In this document: positions 25,897-35,277 of the stretch, piece by piece
Layout of the letters: each line of letters starts with the position of its first letter
Position numbering within the stretch: the first letter of the stretch is position 1
Assembly: GCF_021026315.1 (NCBI RefSeq)
Contig: NZ_JAJNCX010000009.1
Span: forward strand, 1 to 64,000
Direction: 5' to 3'
Source of the DNA: Rhizobium sp. C4
GTDB lineage: Bacteria; Pseudomonadota; Alphaproteobacteria; Rhizobiales; Rhizobiaceae
DNA: 64,000 nucleotides
Program-made: the position numbers and the translations under genes
The notes under the pieces: model-generated
The model's database searches: none
What the model was told of the DNA's origin: nothing
Seen by the model: only the letters and a program-made list of their open reading frames with translations

Positions 25897-26850
25897 TCAG
25901 GCCATGGCCTTGGCGACGATCTCGCGCAGCTTGCCGAGATCCTTGGCGAAGGCGCGAATGCCTTCTGCAAGCTTCTCGGTCGCCATTGCGTCCTCGTTCA
26001 GCATCCAGCGGAAGGTCTTCTCGTCCATCGCGACCTTGTCGACCGGCGTGATCTTGTCTTCCGAAAGAACGCGCGTCAGCGTGCCCTTGTCCGCATCCAG
26101 CTCGTCCATCAGCTGGGGCGAGATCGTCAGGCGGTCGCAACCGGCCAGCGCTTCGATTTCGCCGATATTGCGGAAGGACGCGCCCATGACGACGGTCTTG
26201 ATGCCATGCGCCTTGTAGTAATTGTAGATCGCACGAACCGAAACGACGCCCGGATCGGTCTCCGACGTGTAGTTCTCGCCGGTTGCCTTCTTGTACCAGT
26301 CGAGGATGCGGCCGACGAAGGGCGAGATCAGGAATACGCCGGCGTCAGCGCAGGCAATGGCCTGGGCCATCGAGAAGAGAAGCGTCAGGTTGCAGTTGAT
26401 GCCTTCCTTTTCCAGCACTTCCGCAGCGCGAATGCCTTCCCAGGTCGAGGCGAGCTTGATCAGGATGCGATCCTTCTCGATGCCGCGTGCCTTGTAGTCG
26501 GCAACGATTTCGCGGGCCTTGGCAATCGAACCCTCGATGTCGAAGGAAAGGTCGGCATTGACCTCGGTCGAAACGCGGCCCGGGACCAGCTTGGTGAGTT
26601 CGGCGCCGACGGATACGGCGAGACGGTCGGACACGGCAGCGACAGCCTTGTCGGAGGACAGGCCGGAGGCCTTGCCCCAGGCAATCGCTTCGGCAAACAC
26701 GTCCTTGAACATGTCGGTGCCGAGCGCCTTCAGGACGATCGAAGGATTGGTCGTGCAGTCGACCGGCTTCAGCCGTGCCACGGCCTCGATGTCGCCCGTA
26801 TCAGCAACAACCGTGGTCATTGCGCGCAATTGTTCCAGCTTGGATGTCAC
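25897..26850 (-). CDS. tal: Transaldolase
   Basis: Moves a dihydroxyacetone unit between sugar phosphates in the non-oxidative pentose phosphate pathway. The 317-residue protein matches the TalB class: [14 protein letters not shown] (about 30-43), the Schiff-base Lys in [12 protein letters not shown] at residue 132, and [13 protein letters not shown]. The start is GTG, preceded by GGGAGAA. It is monocistronic. Not part of the usual argB-engB-yidC neighbourhood, so probably an inserted or relocated gene, though the sequence looks native in composition. Confidence 0.95.
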   Translation of the reverse strand: MTSKLEQLRAMTTVVADTGDIEAVARLKPVDCTTNPSIVLKALGTDMFKDVFAEAIAWGKASGLSSDKAVAAVSDRLAVSVGAELTKLVPGRVSTEVNADLSFDIEGSIAKAREIVADYKARGIEKDRILIKLASTWEGIRAAEVLEKEGINCNLTLLFSMAQAIACADAGVFLISPFVGRILDWYKKATGENYTSETDPGVVSVRAIYNYYKAHGIKTVVMGASFRNIGEIEALAGCDRLTISPQLMDELDADKGTLTRVLSEDKITPVDKVAMDEKTFRWMLNEDAMATEKLAEGIRAFAKDLGKLREIVAKAMA

Positions 26851-26989
26851 GTTGTTCTCCCGTCATCTGCCGGTTTGACCCGGCCTTTGCACCGGTCGCG
26901 GACCGGTACGCTTTGAGACCTTATTCCCAACAATGCCGCGCTCATGTCAATCGATTTATATCGATTGAATGCCAAATTCGGCTGATGCT

Positions 26990-27385
26990 TCAGGCGTTGC
27001 CGGCCTCGTAGGCCTGCCTTGCCATGCGGATGGCGCCGTGATGCGTTTCGGCCCATTCGATGAGGATGCCGAGCGGGCTGAGCAGCGACCGGCCAAGCGG
27101 CGTCAGCTTGTATTCGACGCTCGGCGGCACCGTCGCAAACACGGTCCGGTCAACAAGCCCGTCGCGCTGCAAATCCTTCAGCGTCTGTGTCAGCATGCGC
27201 TGCGAGATGTCGGGGATCGAGCGCCTGAGCTCGCCGAACCGGTGCGGCTTGTCGCCGAGAAGCCCGATGATCAGCGTGCTCCATTTGTCGCCGAGCTGGC
27301 CGAGCACATCGCGCACCGGGCAATTGCCGGCGTCGAATTCCTCGAACCGCGACCGGATGTCGCCCACCTTCTGCGCTTCACTCAT
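26990..27385 (-). CDS. HxlR-family transcriptional regulator (QorR/YtfH-like)
   Basis: 131 residues with an HxlR winged HTH ([46 protein letters not shown]). A single Cys at about 22 (GNCPVRDVL) sits where redox-sensing HxlR proteins such as QorR have their oxidisable Cys. Divergent from a QorB-like reductase gene, the same layout as ytfH-ytfG in enterobacteria. Likely a repressor released by quinone or diamide-type oxidation. Confidence 0.88.
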   Translation of the reverse strand: MSEAQKVGDIRSRFEEFDAGNCPVRDVLGQLGDKWSTLIIGLLGDKPHRFGELRRSIPDISQRMLTQTLKDLQRDGLVDRTVFATVPPSVEYKLTPLGRSLLSPLGILIEWAETHHGAIRMARQAYEAGNA

Positions 27386-27434
27386 CGGTGGTTACCTTTC
27401 TGTGCCTAGGGGGCTGAATACTGCCTACTTTACA

Positions 27435-27456
27435 GGCTAACATGCACATTGTAGCC
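27435..27456. promoter_or_regulatory. Possible HxlR operator
   Basis: GGCTAACATGC-ACATTGTAGCC is an imperfect palindrome (8 of 11 positions pair) in the HxlR/QorB divergent region. Its location suits a shared operator. The match is modest. Confidence 0.35.
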
Positions 27457-27565
27457 CTGGTTACTGAAAGAGACAATAGGTCGCGAATGCATCTGTTGTC
27501 ATCTTCGTGGGGTAGACCACCCTTCGCCAGCAGACCATGCCACACGTCCAGGAAAGGATGAAACC

Positions 27566-28456
27566 ATGTCCGACACGCTTCTCGTTACCGGCGCTTCCGG
27601 CCAGTTCGGCCGCCTCGTCATCAAGCACCTTCTCGAAACCCAGAAGGTTGCCCCGGGTTCCATCATCGCCGCCAGCCGCGATCCGTCCAAGCTCGCCGAC
27701 ATTGCCGCCAAGGGCGTGAAGACGGTCGCCGCCGATTTCGACGATGCCGCTTCGCTTGAAAAGGCCTTTGCCGGCGTCAACCGCGTTCTCATCGTTTCGA
27801 CCGATGCGCTGGACGGCACCGATCGTCGCCTGCGCCAGCACACGGCCGCCGTTGCCGCCGCCAAGGCCGCCGGCGTTGCCCACGTCGTCTACACGTCGAT
27901 GCCGCTGCCGGAAGAATCGCTGGTCACGTTCGCCCCCGACCACCTCGGCACCGAAAACGCCATCAAGGCCTCGGGCCTGAGCTTCACGATCCTGCGCAAC
28001 AGCTGGTACATGGAAAACCTCTTCGCCTCGATCCCGAACGCGCTGAAGTCCGGCCAGTGGTACACCGCTGCCGGCCAGGGCAAGACGGCCTATGTGACGC
28101 GCGAAGACCTCGCACGCACGGCGGCTGCCGCCCTTGCTTCCTCCGACACGTCCAGCAACACCTACACGCTGACCGGCGTCGAGGCGCTGACCAACGAGGA
28201 GATCGCAAAGCTCGCGTCCGAGATCATCGGCAAGCCGATCCAGGTCGTCCATGTTCCGGACGAAGGCCTGCTGCAGGGCATGATCGCCGCCGGCGTGCCG
28301 GAATTCGTCGCTCCGACCTACCTCTCCTTCGACACCAACACCCGCGCCGGCAAGCTGGCAACGGTGACGGGCGATATCGAGAAGCTGACCGGCAAGGCCC
28401 CGATCACGCTCAAGGCCTTCTTCGAAGCCACCAAGGACGCGTTCCTGGCGGCCTGA
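27566..28456 (+). CDS. qorB: NAD(P)H-binding NmrA/QorB-family quinone reductase
   Basis: 296 residues of atypical short-chain dehydrogenase type. The nucleotide-binding motif VTGASGQFGRLV is at about 7-18, and the segment ILRNSWYMENL plus the central Y-containing region are as in QorB (YtfG), which reduces quinones with NADPH. It is paired with a divergent HxlR regulator, which strongly supports a role in quinone stress. The AGGATGAAACC before the ATG is a fair ribosome site. Its stop codon overlaps a dispersed repeat unit. Confidence 0.87.
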   Translation: MSDTLLVTGASGQFGRLVIKHLLETQKVAPGSIIAASRDPSKLADIAAKGVKTVAADFDDAASLEKAFAGVNRVLIVSTDALDGTDRRLRQHTAAVAAAKAAGVAHVVYTSMPLPEESLVTFAPDHLGTENAIKASGLSFTILRNSWYMENLFASIPNALKSGQWYTAAGQGKTAYVTREDLARTAAAALASSDTSSNTYTLTGVEALTNEEIAKLASEIIGKPIQVVHVPDEGLLQGMIAAGVPEFVAPTYLSFDTNTRAGKLATVTGDIEKLTGKAPITLKAFFEATKDAFLAA

Positions 28457-28559
28457 AGCAATTCCAGGAAAAGTGTGAAACGGTTTTCCGTCCGGAATTG
28501 CGCAAGCCAGGAAGCAATTCCAGGAAAAGTGCGAAGCGGTTTTCCTTCCGGAATTGCGC
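28455..28559. repeat. Tandem pair of a 49-base dispersed palindromic element
   Basis: Two copies of a 49-base unit (28455-28503 and 28511-28559) lie head to tail, separated by 7 bases. Each opens GAAGCAATTCCAGGAAAAGT, has a GGTTTTCC core and closes TCCGGAATTGCGC, with GCAATTCC/GGAATTGC as terminal inverted arms. The two differ at only a few positions. A diverged third copy sits at 55308-55354. This is a familiar rhizobial intergenic repeat. Confidence 0.85.
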
Positions 28560-28644
28560 TAACATGAAACGATGGGGCGGGATCGCCCCATCGGCCGGTT
28601 TCAGTCTCACGCAAGCCGCTGTTCCTAAGAGTGAGGGACAGCGG

Positions 28645-30375
28645 ATGGGTGGCATGAACACGGAAGATGAAGTCGGAGAGGTCCTTCAGGCCTTCAGCGC
28701 GGGTGACTGGCGACTGTGTCTGACCCGTGCCGCGCCCTTTCTGACATCCGGCGACGCGCCGGCACCCGTCCTTCTTGCCGCCGCGCAGTCCTATTCCCGC
28801 CTCGGTCACATGCCGGAGGCCGCCTATTTCTATGAAATGGCGGCAGAGCTGATGTCGGCGGAGGCGCCGCTTCTGCTGACGCTCGCCGCCCGCATTCGCC
28901 TTCAGCTCTTCGAGGAAAGCAAGGCCCTGTCGCTGATCCGCCGGGTGCAGGCACTCGGCCCCCTCAATGTCGAGGCGCTGTCGACGCTGCGCAAGATCCT
29001 GCGGCCGCGTCTGGCGCTCTCGGAACTGGCCCGGCTCGACGCGCAGGTTCATCGCGCCATGCTGGACGGCGAGGCCTGGGCCTTCAACAATGAAGATCCG
29101 CTTTTCCATCTCATGTGGTGCGGCGACGAGCGGCTCAACGGTCTGGTGCGTCATATGCCGACCGGGCGGCCCTTTACGCCGGAGAGCCGCGCCGCCCGCC
29201 GCGCCCGCCCGCATCGCTTCGGCGAGAAGATTCGCATCGGCTATCTCACCAACGACGTGTCCGACCAGCACCCGACGATGATCCTCTTTCAGGGCGTGCT
29301 TGCCGCGCACGATCCGGAGCGCTTCGAGATCACGCTCTTCTGCTACACGGACGAAGACCTGACGGAGACCGATCTCGAGTTTCGTCAGCGCTACCCCAAT
29401 CTCGTCGTCATCCGCGATCTCGACGATGACGCGGCGGCCGAGCTGATCCGCGCCCGCGGCATCGACATCCTCGTTGACATGAAGGGCCATACGCGCGGCT
29501 CCCGGATCGATCTCGTCAACAGGGGGCTCGCACCCGTTCAGGTCGCCTGGCTCGGCTTTCCCGGTACCTGCTACGGCATCGACTGCGACTACATCATCGG
29601 GGACCCCGTCGTCCTGTCTGATGGGTCCGAGCCGCATTTTCACGAGCTCTTCTGCCGCCTGCCCGAGACCTACCAGTGCAATGATGGCACAGGGCGGCCG
29701 CGGCCCGCGCCGCCGCCACGATCCTCGCTTGGTCTGCCGGAGGAGGGGGTGGTCTTCGGCTCGTTCAACAAGCCCGCCAAGATCACCGCGACTGTCGCAA
29801 CCCTGTGGGCGAGGGTGCTCTCGGCCGTGCCGGGTTCCGTGCTCTGGATGCTGTGCCCGCCGGGACCGGCGCGGGAGAATTTCACCAGCCACATGCAGGG
29901 CCTCGGCATCGAAGCCTCGCGCATCATCTACATGCCCCGCGCCGACTATGCCGAGCACATGGCGCGCATGGCGGCGGCCGATATCGCGCTCGACACCTTC
30001 CCCTATAGCGGCCACACGACGACATCGGACTGTCTCTGGGCGGGCGTGCCGGTCGTGGCGCTCAAGGGGACGAACTTCGCCTCGCGGGTGTCGGAAAGCC
30101 TGCTCTCCGCTCTCGGTCTTGCCGAACTGGTGGCGGGCGACGAACACGCCTTTGTCGACATGGCCGTCATGATGGCCCGCAGCCCGCTGCGCCGGCGTGC
30201 GCTCAACGCCCGGATCGAGCAGAACCGATTGCGCATGCCGCTCTTCGACACGGAGCGCTTCACGCGCCATCTGGAAACGGCCTTCGAGATGATGGTGGAG
30301 CGCGCCGCGAGGGGCTTGCCGCCGAAAGCCTTCGACGTTCCGGCCCTGCCGCCGCGCACGGGACCGTTTGCCTGA
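28645..30375 (+). CDS. SPINDLY-type O-linked N-acetylglucosamine transferase-like protein (GT41)
   Basis: 576 residues. A helical N-terminal region (about 1-170) resembles degenerate TPR units (LLAAAQSYSRLGHMPEAAYF). The rest matches the GT41 SPINDLY/OGT catalytic region: RIGYLTNDVSDQHP, DILVDMKGHTRGSR, VQVAWLGFPGTCYG, VFGSFNKPAKIT and DTFPYSGHTTTSDCLWAGVP, the last being the nucleotide-sugar pocket. Bacterial members modify proteins, including flagellins, or unknown acceptors. The ATG follows GAGGG. The acceptor is unknown and no flagellar genes are nearby. Confidence 0.86.
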   Translation: MGGMNTEDEVGEVLQAFSAGDWRLCLTRAAPFLTSGDAPAPVLLAAAQSYSRLGHMPEAAYFYEMAAELMSAEAPLLLTLAARIRLQLFEESKALSLIRRVQALGPLNVEALSTLRKILRPRLALSELARLDAQVHRAMLDGEAWAFNNEDPLFHLMWCGDERLNGLVRHMPTGRPFTPESRAARRARPHRFGEKIRIGYLTNDVSDQHPTMILFQGVLAAHDPERFEITLFCYTDEDLTETDLEFRQRYPNLVVIRDLDDDAAAELIRARGIDILVDMKGHTRGSRIDLVNRGLAPVQVAWLGFPGTCYGIDCDYIIGDPVVLSDGSEPHFHELFCRLPETYQCNDGTGRPRPAPPPRSSLGLPEEGVVFGSFNKPAKITATVATLWARVLSAVPGSVLWMLCPPGPARENFTSHMQGLGIEASRIIYMPRADYAEHMARMAAADIALDTFPYSGHTTTSDCLWAGVPVVALKGTNFASRVSESLLSALGLAELVAGDEHAFVDMAVMMARSPLRRRALNARIEQNRLRMPLFDTERFTRHLETAFEMMVERAARGLPPKAFDVPALPPRTGPFA

Positions 30376-30385
30376 GGGACAAAGA

Positions 30386-30416
30386 AAAACCCCGGCGCCA
30401 TGGGCACCGGGGTTTT
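30386..30416. terminator. Bidirectional intrinsic terminator
   Basis: AAAACCCCGG-CGCCATGGGCA-CCGGGGTTTT is a perfect 10-bp stem with A and T tracts on both sides, between the OGT-like gene and yidC. It should terminate both converging transcripts. Confidence 0.85.
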
Positions 30417-30439
30417 GAATTTCAGGACATGTCCTGCCG

Positions 30440-32284
30440 TCAGGCTTTCGTTCGTTTCTTGAACAGGCCCTTCAGATTGTCGAACAGCTCGACCTTCACG
30501 CCATGGCGTTTCATGATGATCGCCTGCTGGATGATCGACAGCGTGTTGTTCCATGCCCAGTAAATCACAAGACCGGCCGGGAAGGATGCGAGCATGAAGG
30601 TGAAGACCACCGGCATCCAGGTGAAGATCATCGCCTGCGCCGGGTCCGGCGGGGTCGGGTTCATGCGCATCTGCAGGAACATGGTGACGCCCATGATCAG
30701 CGGCCAGACGCCAAGATGCACGATGGTCGGCGCATCGAACGGCAGCAGGCCGAACAGGTTGACGATCGAGGTCGGGTCCGGCGCGGACAGGTCCTTGATC
30801 CAGCCGAAGAATGGCGCCTGGCGCATTTCGATCGTGACGTAGATCACCTTGTAGAGCGAGAAGAAGACCGGGATCTGCAGCAGGACCGGCCAGCAGCCCG
30901 CCACCGGATTGATCTTTTCTTCCTTGTAGAGCTGCATGGTGGCCTGCTGGAGGGCCATGCGGTCCTCGCCATGCTTGGCCTTCAGCTCTTCCATCTTCGG
31001 CTGGATCTTCTTCATGTTGGCCATCGAGGCATATTGCTTCGAGGCGAGCGGGAAGAAGAGCGCCTTGATGACGATGGTCGTCGCAAGGATTGCCAGGCCG
31101 AAATTGCCGAAATAGCGGAAGAAGAAGTCCATCAGCGCGAACATCGGCTTGGTGAAGAAGTAGAACCAGCCCCAGTCGATCAGAAGGTCGAAGCGCGGGA
31201 CGTCATAGCCCTTTTCCACCGTCTTGGTGCCGATCAGGCCGTTCGTCAGCTTGCCGAACCAGGAATCGTCCTTGGCATAGCCGTCGACGACCGGAACTTC
31301 CTTGGCGCCTGCGAAGACGAGGTTCTTCAGTTCCTTCGTCTCACCCGGCGCCAGCGAAACGCCCGTACCCTTGTAGTCCGCCTGGAAGCGCGGCGTGCCG
31401 TCTTCGAAATGCGTGAAGCGGGGTTCGTATTCGAGGGACTGCGGCGGGATGATCGTGGTGGCCCAGTACTTGTCGGTCATGCCGAGCCAGCCGGTCGAGG
31501 TCCGGTCATAGGTCAGCGGCTTGTCCTTGGAGGCCTTGTACTTTTCTTCCACCAGACCGTTCGAGCCGAGCCAGCCGATGAAGCCTTCATGCAGGACATA
31601 GGTCGAGGGCTCGAGTGGTTCCTTGTAGCGCGTCACGCGGCCATAGCCGGCAATCGACGCAGCCTGCTGGCCGCCGTTCGTCACCTTGTCGGTGATCGTG
31701 AACATGTAGTTCTGGTCGACCGAGATGGTGCGGGCAAAGGTCAGGCCTTCGGGGCTCGTGTAGGTCAGCGTCACGGGTGTCGCCGGCGTCAGCTTGGCAT
31801 TCGCATCGGCCTTCCATTCGGTGGCAGGGCCGGGAAGCGCCGTGCCGCCAATATAGCCAAGCTCGACGAAGTAGCCGTCAGCCGTTTCGGCCGGGTTGAG
31901 CAGCGTGATGTTCGGGCTGTCCTTGGCGACCGTCTCACGATACTTCTTCAGCTTGAGGTCGTCGAAGCGGGCGCCGCGCAGATTGATCGAGCCTGACATG
32001 TCGGGCGTGTCGATGGCGACGCGGCCGCTTGTGGCAAGCGCTGCATCGCGGCTGACCGCACCGGCGGTCGTGCCGGCCGGGGGCACGGCGCCGCTCGGCG
32101 TGGCGGCAGGCGCTGCCCCGTTGGTGCCGGCGGCCGGCTGGTTCGCGACGTCCTGGGCGGTCTGCTTGGCGAGATCGGCCTGGCGCTGGGCTTCCATGCG
32201 CGGACCCATGTAGAAATACTGCCAGCCGAACAGGATCAGGACCGAAAGCACGATCGCGACGATATAGTTGCGGTTATTTTCCAT
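30440..32284 (-). CDS. yidC: Membrane protein insertase YidC
   Basis: 614 residues, the long Gram-negative form. TM1 is at about 8-28 ([20 protein letters not shown]), a large periplasmic beta-sandwich runs to about 350, and the conserved C-terminal insertase core has four or five helices with [40 protein letters not shown] and [20 protein letters not shown]. It overlaps the end of rnpA by 11 bases, the usual rpmH-rnpA-yidC order. It inserts membrane proteins alone or with SecYEG. Confidence 0.97.
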   Translation of the reverse strand: MENNRNYIVAIVLSVLILFGWQYFYMGPRMEAQRQADLAKQTAQDVANQPAAGTNGAAPAATPSGAVPPAGTTAGAVSRDAALATSGRVAIDTPDMSGSINLRGARFDDLKLKKYRETVAKDSPNITLLNPAETADGYFVELGYIGGTALPGPATEWKADANAKLTPATPVTLTYTSPEGLTFARTISVDQNYMFTITDKVTNGGQQAASIAGYGRVTRYKEPLEPSTYVLHEGFIGWLGSNGLVEEKYKASKDKPLTYDRTSTGWLGMTDKYWATTIIPPQSLEYEPRFTHFEDGTPRFQADYKGTGVSLAPGETKELKNLVFAGAKEVPVVDGYAKDDSWFGKLTNGLIGTKTVEKGYDVPRFDLLIDWGWFYFFTKPMFALMDFFFRYFGNFGLAILATTIVIKALFFPLASKQYASMANMKKIQPKMEELKAKHGEDRMALQQATMQLYKEEKINPVAGCWPVLLQIPVFFSLYKVIYVTIEMRQAPFFGWIKDLSAPDPTSIVNLFGLLPFDAPTIVHLGVWPLIMGVTMFLQMRMNPTPPDPAQAMIFTWMPVVFTFMLASFPAGLVIYWAWNNTLSIIQQAIIMKRHGVKVELFDNLKGLFKKRTKA

Positions 32285-32690
32285 CAGATTTTCCCGAGCT
32301 GGCCGGTCGCGGCCGCTTCTTGATGTCAGTGCCGGCGATGCGCGCCGACATGGCCTGGGTCAGCCGCTCGAAAGGAGCGGAAAGCATATCCCGATGCGCG
32401 ACGATGACATAGTCGTGCCCGGGTTTCATTGCAAATTGTGCGGAGAGCCGAACAACCTCTTTGAGCCTGCGGCGCATGCGGTTGCGTTCGACGGCGTTAC
32501 CCTGCCGGGTCGTCACCGTGAAGCCCACGCGCGGCGGCTCTTCAGGCGCGTTGCGATCCAGAACCTCGACGATGAAGAACTGGCCCTTGCGACGCTCGCC
32601 CTCGCGGACACGCAAAAACTGGGGCCGGCTTTTCAGCCGCCCCGCAGGTTTTTTGACTTGAATTGAGGCGTCCTGCCCGTGCTTTTCCAT
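32274..32690 (-). CDS. rnpA: Ribonuclease P protein component
   Basis: About 138 residues. RnpA binds the catalytic RNA that matures tRNA 5' ends. The family signature is [14 protein letters not shown], with [16 protein letters not shown] before it. I chose the ATG at 32690 ([11 protein letters not shown]), which lies shortly after rpmH. The open frame extends further upstream but would overlap rpmH. Its end overlaps yidC by 11 bases. Confidence 0.93.
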   Translation of the reverse strand: MEKHGQDASIQVKKPAGRLKSRPQFLRVREGERRKGQFFIVEVLDRNAPEEPPRVGFTVTTRQGNAVERNRMRRRLKEVVRLSAQFAMKPGHDYVIVAHRDMLSAPFERLTQAMSARIAGTDIKKRPRPASSGKSDGK

Positions 32691-32706
32691 CGGGCGGGAC
32701 CGCTTG

Positions 32707-32847
32707 TCAGGCCGACAGGCGCTTGCGGCCGCGGTTGCGGCGAGCTGCAAGAACCTTCTGACCGCCGGCGGTAGCCATGCGGGAACGGAAGCCGTGACGA
32801 CGCTTGCGAACAAGCTTGGACGGTTGGAATGTACGCTTCGTAGACAT
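32707..32847 (-). CDS. rpmH: 50S ribosomal protein L34
   Basis: 46 residues ([20 protein letters not shown] at the start, ending RGRKRLSA), nearly invariant among bacteria. The Arg/Lys-rich peptide packs into 23S rRNA. First gene of the rpmH-rnpA-yidC run; rnpA follows after 16 bases. Confidence 0.98.
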   Translation of the reverse strand: MSTKRTFQPSKLVRKRRHGFRSRMATAGGQKVLAARRNRGRKRLSA

Positions 32848-33174
32848 TTATTTTAATACCGCGGTGTGCGGCCCTTCTTGAATTTGCAAGTGTTTGCAAG
32901 GAGCGTTTCGCCTGGAAAGAGGGCGTCAAGCGCCATTCTTCCATCGACGTGGCGGCTTATTGATATAAATCCGCCCGAAAGTCAATTCCCGCAGGCATTC
33001 CGCCGCAAATTGTGGGCCTGACAGAGCCATATTGCAAATGGCGTCGATATCCCCTGCCTTTTGGGGGTAATCCTAAGGATAGCAAATTAAGTATTTACTA
33101 ACCGAGAGACGCATAATCTCGCGCGATATTGATGGCCCGCGCGTAATCTGGGCTTCTTAGGTGGAGAGAGCAAG
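32848..33174. other. 327-base divergent promoter region
   Basis: The gap separates rpmH (minus) from a chemoreceptor (plus). On the rpmH side two direct CTTGCAAA copies stand about 35-50 bases upstream of its ATG and may mark the promoter. The rest is AT-richer than its surroundings, including GCAAATTAAGTATTTAC at about 33080. No gene, RNA or clear operator was recognised. Confidence 0.5.
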
Positions 33175-35187
33175 GTGAAGATCAAGGTTAGAATCCTGTC
33201 GCTGGTGGCGATCATGAGCGTTGTTGCGTTCATGCTGGGCGGCGTCGGCATTTTCGTCGTCGAGAAATACAATGATCGGCTCTCCGAATTCCAGAATGTC
33301 TCCGAACGCGCCTATCTCGGCGAAAAGCTGAACCGTCTCGTCACCGCTGTCGTCATGGAGGCGCGCGGCATTTACGCAGCGCCGGACACCGAAAAGGCCA
33401 AGCAGTTTGCAGACGGCCTGACCAAGCGTCTCGCCGAGATCGACACCGTGATCGTCGAGTGGCGGCCGCTGGTCTCGGTTGAGCAGACCCAGGTCTTCGA
33501 GGCGATGGCGGCACGCGCCAAGGAATTCCATCAGTTCCGTGCCGAGACTGCACGCCTTGGCGTGGAGGTATCTCCGGCCGAGGCCAACAAGCAGGGCAAC
33601 AACGACGCCAACCGCGCCAACCGCAAGGCATTCCAGGCCGAGATCGACAAGATCGTCGGTGTCGACCGCGCGGTGCTCGACGACATTACCGATCAGGTCG
33701 CGAGCTTCCGCACGCTCATGCTGACCATCGTGGCGGCAATGGCGGTCGGCGGCATTTCCGTCGGTCTCGTGATCGCCTTCGTCATCGCAAAGCGCTCGCT
33801 GGCAGATCCGATCCTGACGCTGACGGAGCAGATGACCGACATGGCGGCCGGCAACTACGACCGCAACGTCGCCTTCGTGTGCCGCGCCGATGAAATTGGC
33901 GACATGGCCCGCGCCGTCGAGGTCTTCCGCCAGAACGGCCTCTCCATGCGCGAGCTCAACTTCTCCAAGGAAGAAGAGCGCGTCAACGTCTCGCGCCTGC
34001 AGGCAGCCATCACCGAAGCCACGGCGCAGGCCGCAGCCGGTGACTTCAGCGGCCGCATCTCGGGCGATTTCGGCCACCCGGAACTCAACCGTCTTGCCGA
34101 AAACGTCAATCGCCTCGTCGAAAACGTCGATCGCGGTCTCAGCGAAGCGGGTGGGGCCGTGGCCCTTCTCGCCGAAGGCGACCTGACCCGTCGCATGTCC
34201 GGTCAGTTCGAAGGCGCCTTCGCAGCGCTGCAAAGGAACGTCAACGCCACCTTCGATGCGCTCTCCGGCATGATCGGCAATGTGCGCGGCAGCTCCGTCA
34301 GCATGGATGACAGCACCCGCGAACTGCGCTCGGCCACCGACGACCTGTCGCGCCGCACCGAGCAGCAGGCCGCCGCGCTGGAAGAAACATCCGCCGCGCT
34401 GGACGAGATCACCGCCGTGGTCAAGCAGTCGTCGCAGCGTGCCCAGGAAGCAAGCCGCATGGTTGGCGAAGCGACGTCCGACGCCGCCCATTCCGCCGTC
34501 ATCGTTCGCGACGCCGTCGATGCCATGGGCCGCATCGAGCAGGCCTCGAGCGAGATCAGCCAGATCATCAACGTGATCGACGAGATCGCCTTCCAGACCA
34601 ACCTTCTGGCGCTGAATGCCGGCGTCGAGGCCGCACGCGCCGGCGATGCCGGCAAGGGCTTCGCCGTCGTCGCACAGGAAGTGCGCGAACTGGCGCAGCG
34701 CTCGGCGCATGCCGCCAAGGACATCAAGGCCCTGATCACCAAGTCGGGCGAAGAAGTCGGCGCCGGTGTCAAGCTCGTCCACAAGACCGGCGAGGCGCTG
34801 GAAAAGATCGAGCGCCAGGTCAGCGACATCAACGCCCACATCCAGTCGATCGCGACCGCCGCGCAGGAACAGTCTGCCGGCCTCGCTGAGGTCAACACCG
34901 CCGTCAACCAGATGGACCAGGTGACGCAGAAGAATGCCGCGATGGTCGAAGAGACCTCGGCCGCCACCCACAAGCTGTCGCAGGATGCCGCAAGCCTTGC
35001 CGACATGATCTCCTGGTTCCGGCTTTCGGAACAGGCCGCTCTCGCCGACCGCAAGCCAGTCGCGCGTCCTGCCGCCGCTGCCCGCCCGGCAGCTCCGGTG
35101 ACGCGCAGCCAGCCGGCCGCCACGCATGCGCCACGCCCGCTCAAGGTCGCCGGTGGTGGCAGCAGCCAGGGCTGGGAAGAATTCTGA
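33175..35187 (+). CDS. Transmembrane methyl-accepting chemotaxis protein with C-terminal tether
   Basis: 670 residues from a GTG start preceded by GGAGAGAG. TM1 is at about 8-30, the helical periplasmic sensor at about 31-180, and TM2 at about 183-205. One HAMP follows, and a second HAMP-like unit is near [15 protein letters not shown]. The MCP domain has the invariant tip ([20 protein letters not shown]). The last five residues are GWEEF, fitting the xWxxF peptide that recruits CheR and CheB in high-abundance receptors, after an Ala/Pro-rich flexible linker. The ligand is unknown. Confidence 0.94.
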   Translation: MKIKVRILSLVAIMSVVAFMLGGVGIFVVEKYNDRLSEFQNVSERAYLGEKLNRLVTAVVMEARGIYAAPDTEKAKQFADGLTKRLAEIDTVIVEWRPLVSVEQTQVFEAMAARAKEFHQFRAETARLGVEVSPAEANKQGNNDANRANRKAFQAEIDKIVGVDRAVLDDITDQVASFRTLMLTIVAAMAVGGISVGLVIAFVIAKRSLADPILTLTEQMTDMAAGNYDRNVAFVCRADEIGDMARAVEVFRQNGLSMRELNFSKEEERVNVSRLQAAITEATAQAAAGDFSGRISGDFGHPELNRLAENVNRLVENVDRGLSEAGGAVALLAEGDLTRRMSGQFEGAFAALQRNVNATFDALSGMIGNVRGSSVSMDDSTRELRSATDDLSRRTEQQAAALEETSAALDEITAVVKQSSQRAQEASRMVGEATSDAAHSAVIVRDAVDAMGRIEQASSEISQIINVIDEIAFQTNLLALNAGVEAARAGDAGKGFAVVAQEVRELAQRSAHAAKDIKALITKSGEEVGAGVKLVHKTGEALEKIERQVSDINAHIQSIATAAQEQSAGLAEVNTAVNQMDQVTQKNAAMVEETSAATHKLSQDAASLADMISWFRLSEQAALADRKPVARPAAAARPAAPVTRSQPAATHAPRPLKVAGGGSSQGWEEF

Positions 35188-35215
35188 ACCACCGCCTCCC
35201 AAGCGGACATGGAAG

Positions 35216-35242
35216 ACGCCCGGCCCGTTTGCCGGGCGTTTT
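35216..35242 (+). terminator. Intrinsic terminator after the chemoreceptor
   Basis: ACGCCCGGC-CCGTTT-GCCGGGCGT followed by TTTT forms a clean 9-bp stem and T tract 28 bases after the stop codon. Confidence 0.85.
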
Positions 35243-35277
35243 CAATTGCAGTGGCGTAAGAAAAACAAGCCGCTATA

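Noticed and set aside
33157-35202. A very long open frame (681 codons) antisense to the chemoreceptor, and similar long antisense frames opposite argB, the GGDEF-EAL gene, the GT2 gene and the hybrid kinase
   Set aside because: They are mirror frames of high-GC genes: Arg/His/Asp/Gly-rich, without recognisable domains, and fully overlapped by genes with clear families.
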